From positions 4,952 to 13,511 of the forward strand of contig DQCL01000346.1 in NCBI GenBank assembly GCA_003533975.1: DNA of 8,560 nucleotides, in the 5' to 3' direction. Below, piece by piece: positions 6,193 through 8,560 of this stretch. Numbering within the stretch: position 1 is the stretch's first letter; each line of letters begins with the position of its first letter. A program made the translations under genes and the position numbers. The DNA is from Octadecabacter sp. (GTDB lineage: Bacteria; Pseudomonadota; Alphaproteobacteria; Rhodobacterales; Rhodobacteraceae). Below the pieces are notes generated by a model, which was not told where the DNA came from, ran no database searches, and saw nothing but the letters and a program-made list of their open reading frames with translations.

Positions 6193-7563
6193 CTATTCGC
6201 CGATGGATTCGAGAACGCGGTCCAATGCTTGGCCTTGCTGCGAATAGGTCGCTGGCGCCTCGCGGACAAGATTATAATAGGCCGCCGGATCATAGCTTTG
6301 CACGCCGAGGTTAAGGTGTTCAGCCGTGAGCAAACCCATTGTTGCAAGAACGCGGTAGCTGGCCACAACCTCATCGGCTTGTGCCGAAATCATGTTTGCC
6401 TGCGCATCAAGCAGCTCTTGCTCGGCGTTCAAAACATCCAATGTTGTGCGGGCACCCAATGTTGCCTCTTCGCGCACGCCTCGAAAAGCTGTGCGTGCGG
6501 CACGAATTTGTAGGTTTGACGCTTCGAGACTGGCACGCGCAACACGCAAGATCGCATAAGCATTGCCAACATTCTGGCTCACGCCTTGGGTCATCACGAG
6601 CAGACCAGAACGCGACGCATCGCGGCGCGCTTGCGCCTGACGGATCACAGACTGCAACTGCCCACCCTGATAGATCGTTCCACCATAGGTCAGGCCCAAT
6701 TGCTGCGAAGCTGTGCCTTCGTCATTTAGGCCCAAGGACCCATTAAGGCTTAGACGTGGGTTCAACGCTGCTTCGGCGCGGCGGATGTTTAATTCAGCCG
6801 CAGTAACACCATGCTGCGCACCAATCACATCAGGGTGCTGGCGCATCGCAAAGGCGCGCGCGTCTTCAAGGTTGTGTTGCAACGTCGCATGGGAAACGAC
6901 GCTCAGGCGGCCCGGCGCACGCCCAACGGCCGCGCGAAATTCTTCGTTTGCTTGCGTCAAAGCCCCTTCAGCCGCGGCCAATAAGCTTTGCGCAGCTGCA
7001 AGCCGCGCTTCAGCCAGCGATACGTCTGTACGCGTGACTTCCCCAACTTCGAAACGATCACGTGCCGCGCGAAGTTCTTGATTGATCACGCTCACATTGC
7101 TGCGGCGAAGTGCCAAAAATTCAGACTGGCGACGTACGTTCATATAGGCATCAACCGCGCGGAGCAGAACTTGTTGTTCAACCTGAACAAGACCCTGTCG
7201 CGTCTGTAAAACCACTTCCTTTTGCGCTTCAGTCGCAAGCGCGCTCGTCCCACCGTCATGCAACAGAAGGCTCGCAGAGATGGAAACAGTCCCGCTTAGA
7301 TTGTCGGAGAGATTGCTTGACGATGGTGACGCTGACGAGGACGCATAAACCGCCTGCGCTTGCCAGCTAATAATCGGACGCAATGCCGCCAACGACTGGG
7401 CGACATCCTCATCTGCGGCACGCAGCAGCGCGCGGTTCTGATCAAGTAAGCCAGAATTGTGGTACGCGTCACGTAACGCATCCGCCAAGGTTTCGGCACG
7501 CGCTGGCGACGAAACGACCATCAGCGCGACGCACATTGCGCCAAACAGACGTCCAAGTGTCAT
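6193..7563 (-). CDS. tolC: TolC-family outer membrane efflux/secretion channel
   Basis: This 456-residue protein starts with a signal peptide (hydrophobic stretch about 6-18, probable cleavage after ARA at 21-23), so it is exported to the outer membrane. TolC proteins form trimeric barrel-and-tunnel channels joined to inner-membrane ABC, RND or type I secretion pumps. The internal duplication of the family is visible: FEVGEVTRTDVSLAEARL (171-188) and LGARTTLDVLNAEQELL (369-385) are equivalent helical hairpins, and LSLNGSLGL and YGGTIYQGGQL mark strand-rich barrel parts. Length is normal for the family. No partner pump is adjacent; the ABC protein at the left edge is not of the clear type I secretion kind. 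The frame is open far upstream into the pcm-like gene, but the signal peptide fixes the start near 7563. The substrate is unknown. Confidence 0.94.
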   Translation of the reverse strand: MTLGRLFGAMCVALMVVSSPARAETLADALRDAYHNSGLLDQNRALLRAADEDVAQSLAALRPIISWQAQAVYASSSASPSSSNLSDNLSGTVSISASLLLHDGGTSALATEAQKEVVLQTRQGLVQVEQQVLLRAVDAYMNVRRQSEFLALRRSNVSVINQELRAARDRFEVGEVTRTDVSLAEARLAAAQSLLAAAEGALTQANEEFRAAVGRAPGRLSVVSHATLQHNLEDARAFAMRQHPDVIGAQHGVTAAELNIRRAEAALNPRLSLNGSLGLNDEGTASQQLGLTYGGTIYQGGQLQSVIRQAQARRDASRSGLLVMTQGVSQNVGNAYAILRVARASLEASNLQIRAARTAFRGVREEATLGARTTLDVLNAEQELLDAQANMISAQADEVVASYRVLATMGLLTAEHLNLGVQSYDPAAYYNLVREAPATYSQQGQALDRVLESIGE

Positions 7564-7566
7564 AGT

Positions 7567-7581
7567 CAAGATCGCTTCCTC
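7567..7581 (-). promoter_or_regulatory. tolC ribosome binding site and possible TTG start
   Basis: On the minus strand, GAGGAA (7576-7581) lies 6 bases from an in-frame TTG (7567-7569), but 12 bases from the ATG at 7561-7563. The spacing favours initiation at TTG, two codons earlier, though the ATG gives almost the same signal peptide. Confidence 0.45.
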
Positions 7582-7616
7582 TTCAATCAGGCCATCAAAA
7601 TAGATGCACCTCGTAC

Positions 7617-7636
7617 AAAAGTTTCTATCAGAAACT
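7617..7636 (-). terminator. Hairpin around the pcm-like stop codon
   Basis: AGTTTC (7631-7636 on the minus strand) pairs with GAAACT (7620-7625). The five-base loop TGATA holds the TGA stop codon of the pcm-like gene, and the stem runs into TTTTG. The stem is AT-rich, so it is at best a weak terminator or attenuator between the pcm-like gene and tolC. Confidence 0.3.
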
Positions 7637-8281
7637 GAAGGCTGCTTCTTTCGCAAAACCCGCCAAAACCGGCGCACTTGCGTTAAACGACATGCGCCAA
7701 TTAACAGTGCCGTCAATTTTACGACCGACGCGGACAACGCCCAAAGCGTTCTCTGCGAAAATAGCAACAATGCGTCCGCCATCCTTCACTTGTGCCAATA
7801 GGTCTGCAGGAACTTGTTCAACAGCGCCTTGCAAAAGGATCACGTCGTAGGGACCGTTCTTCGCCGCGCCATCTATAAGTGCGCCTTCGAATACGGCGGC
7901 ATTATCAATGCCATGATCGGACAAGTTCTGCTGCGCTTCTTCTGCTCGGCTACTATCGTCTTCGACAGCAACAACAAAATCTGCCAACTGTGCAAGAACC
8001 GCAGTCGAGTAGCCCAGCCCGCATCCAAGATCGAGAATGACATCACTTGGCTGGATATCAGCAGCCTCAAGCATTTTGGCAAATGTGCGCGACTCAAGCA
8101 GCACCCGCCCTGCGCCAATTTCGATATTTTCACCGACATAGGCTGCTTCGCGCTTTGCGTCTGGCACAAAATCTTCGCGCGGCACGCTCAAGAGCGCATC
8201 GATGATCGGAAATTTGGTCACATCTGATGGGCGAACCTGAGTGTCCACCATCATTGTTCTACGGGTTTGGTAATCAGCCAC
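7628..8281 (-). CDS. Protein-L-isoaspartate O-methyltransferase-like protein
   Basis: The 217-residue cytosolic protein has a class I methyltransferase fold. The S-adenosylmethionine site is clear: VILDLGCGLGYST (81-93), the acidic loop VAVEDD (104-109), and YDVILLQGAVEQVP (145-158). The N-terminal RRTMMVDTQVRPSDV and VPREDFVP match the isoaspartate methyltransferase (PCMT) family. The usual GxGQTISQP motif that shapes the isoaspartyl site is replaced by GAGRVLLESR (56-65), so repair activity is not assured. The start is a GTG at 8281 with only a weak AAAGAG upstream; ATG codons at residues 10 and 11 are alternatives but would remove family-like residues. It is probably the first gene of a pcm-tolC-popZ transcription unit. 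The family call is strong; the substrate is uncertain. Confidence 0.88.
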   Translation of the reverse strand: MADYQTRRTMMVDTQVRPSDVTKFPIIDALLSVPREDFVPDAKREAAYVGENIEIGAGRVLLESRTFAKMLEAADIQPSDVILDLGCGLGYSTAVLAQLADFVVAVEDDSSRAEEAQQNLSDHGIDNAAVFEGALIDGAAKNGPYDVILLQGAVEQVPADLLAQVKDGGRIVAIFAENALGVVRVGRKIDGTVNWRMSFNASAPVLAGFAKEAAFSF

Positions 8282-8323
8282 GAGCTAAACTCTTTCGTTC
8301 AGAATCTACCACTCGTTCATGCC

Positions 8324-8338
8324 ACAGCGCTTGGCTGT
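8324..8338. repeat. Short inverted repeat upstream of the pcm-like gene
   Basis: ACAGC (8324-8328) and GCTGT (8334-8338) flank a 5-base centre in the 163-base region between the pcm-like gene and tRNA-Cys. It lies about 43 bases before the GTG start, where an operator could sit, but it is short enough to be chance. I could not find a convincing promoter for the pcm-like gene here. Confidence 0.25.
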
Positions 8339-8371
8339 CGGCAACGTCCATTGTGCCTTACCTCACGGTTC

Positions 8372-8400
8372 TTGATGAGCATATGCAAACGCCCTATTGA
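8372..8400 (+). promoter_or_regulatory. Candidate promoter for tRNA-Cys
   Basis: TTGATG (8372-8377) and TATTGA (8395-8400) are 17 bases apart, which predicts a start about 38 bases before the tRNA. The spacer holds the palindrome GCATATGC (8379-8386). It is a pattern match only. Confidence 0.45.
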
Positions 8401-8444
8401 ACCGACCTAGATTCGTCGCTAAAGCACCCTCACAACCACAGGAC

Positions 8445-8518
8445 GGCGAGTTGGCGGAGTGGTTACGCAGCGGATTGCAAATCCGTTTACACCGGTTCGA
8501 TTCCGGTACTTGCCTCCA
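8445..8518 (+). tRNA. tRNA-Cys (GCA)
   Basis: The sequence folds into a full cloverleaf. The acceptor stem is GGCGAGT (8445-8451) with ACTTGCC (8508-8514). The anticodon stem is 8470-8474 with 8482-8486, and its loop TTGCAAA carries anticodon GCA at 8477-8479. The T arm is ACCGG-TTCGATT-CCGGT (8491-8507). The discriminator base is T8515, the main identity element for cysteinyl-tRNA synthetase, and CCA is encoded at 8516-8518. I see no clear terminator in the 42 bases that follow. Confidence 0.97.
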
Positions 8519-8560
8519 TTTTATCACTTAAAACAATGTCTTACGGCATGGAATTCCGAA

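Noticed and set aside
7564..7782. Upstream extension of tolC by 73 codons
   Set aside because: It overlaps the end of the pcm-like gene, and the signal peptide begins at the ATG at 7563.
8519..8560. tRNA-Cys 3' end as a possible island attachment site
   Set aside because: The window ends 42 bases after the tRNA and shows no integrase or repeated tRNA tail, so there is nothing to support insertion.
1..8560. CRISPR array, insertion sequence, prophage or defence system
   Set aside because: No regularly spaced repeats, transposase, integrase or nuclease motifs were seen on either strand, and almost all of the sequence is explained by housekeeping genes.

Overview
The window looks like chromosomal housekeeping DNA from an alphaproteobacterium of the order Rhodobacterales, most likely the Roseobacter group (Loktanella/Octadecabacter-like). 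That placement rests on recognised protein families and gene neighbours, not on a database search. GC content is moderate to high. Genes are tightly packed, no gap without a gene exceeds about 225 bases, and I see no transposase, integrase, phage gene or CRISPR array.

Layout from left to right. (1) Bases 1-1773, plus strand: the 3' part of an MsbA-type ABC exporter gene, directly abutted by a YgfZ/CAF17-like folate-binding protein gene. (2) Bases 1822-2385, minus strand: efp (elongation factor P), convergent with ygfZ. (3) A 224-base divergent promoter region, then a 112-residue soluble protein that appears restricted to Rhodobacterales (2610-2948, plus), ending in a clear intrinsic terminator. 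(4) A divergent pair: a YdjM/DUF457-like membrane protein (3015-3605, minus) and cobQ, cobyric acid synthase (3658-5112, plus), with starts 52 bases apart. (5) Bases 5129-8281, minus strand: three genes read as pcm-like methyltransferase, then a TolC-family outer membrane channel, then an acidic, mostly disordered protein resembling the polar organiser PopZ (DUF2497). (6) A tRNA-Cys(GCA) gene near the right edge, plus strand.

The pcm-tolC-popZ order matches, from memory, the neighbourhood of popZ in Caulobacter, and this is the main support for the PopZ call. The remaining genes do not form one pathway. They cover envelope export (ABC exporter, TolC), Fe-S protein maintenance (YgfZ), translation (EF-P, tRNA-Cys), cobalamin synthesis (CobQ) and probably cell-pole organisation (PopZ-like). 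The best candidates for new biology are the diverged PopZ-like protein, the clade-restricted 112-residue protein, and the methyltransferase that lacks the usual isoaspartate-site motif. I found no convincing wholly new multi-gene system.
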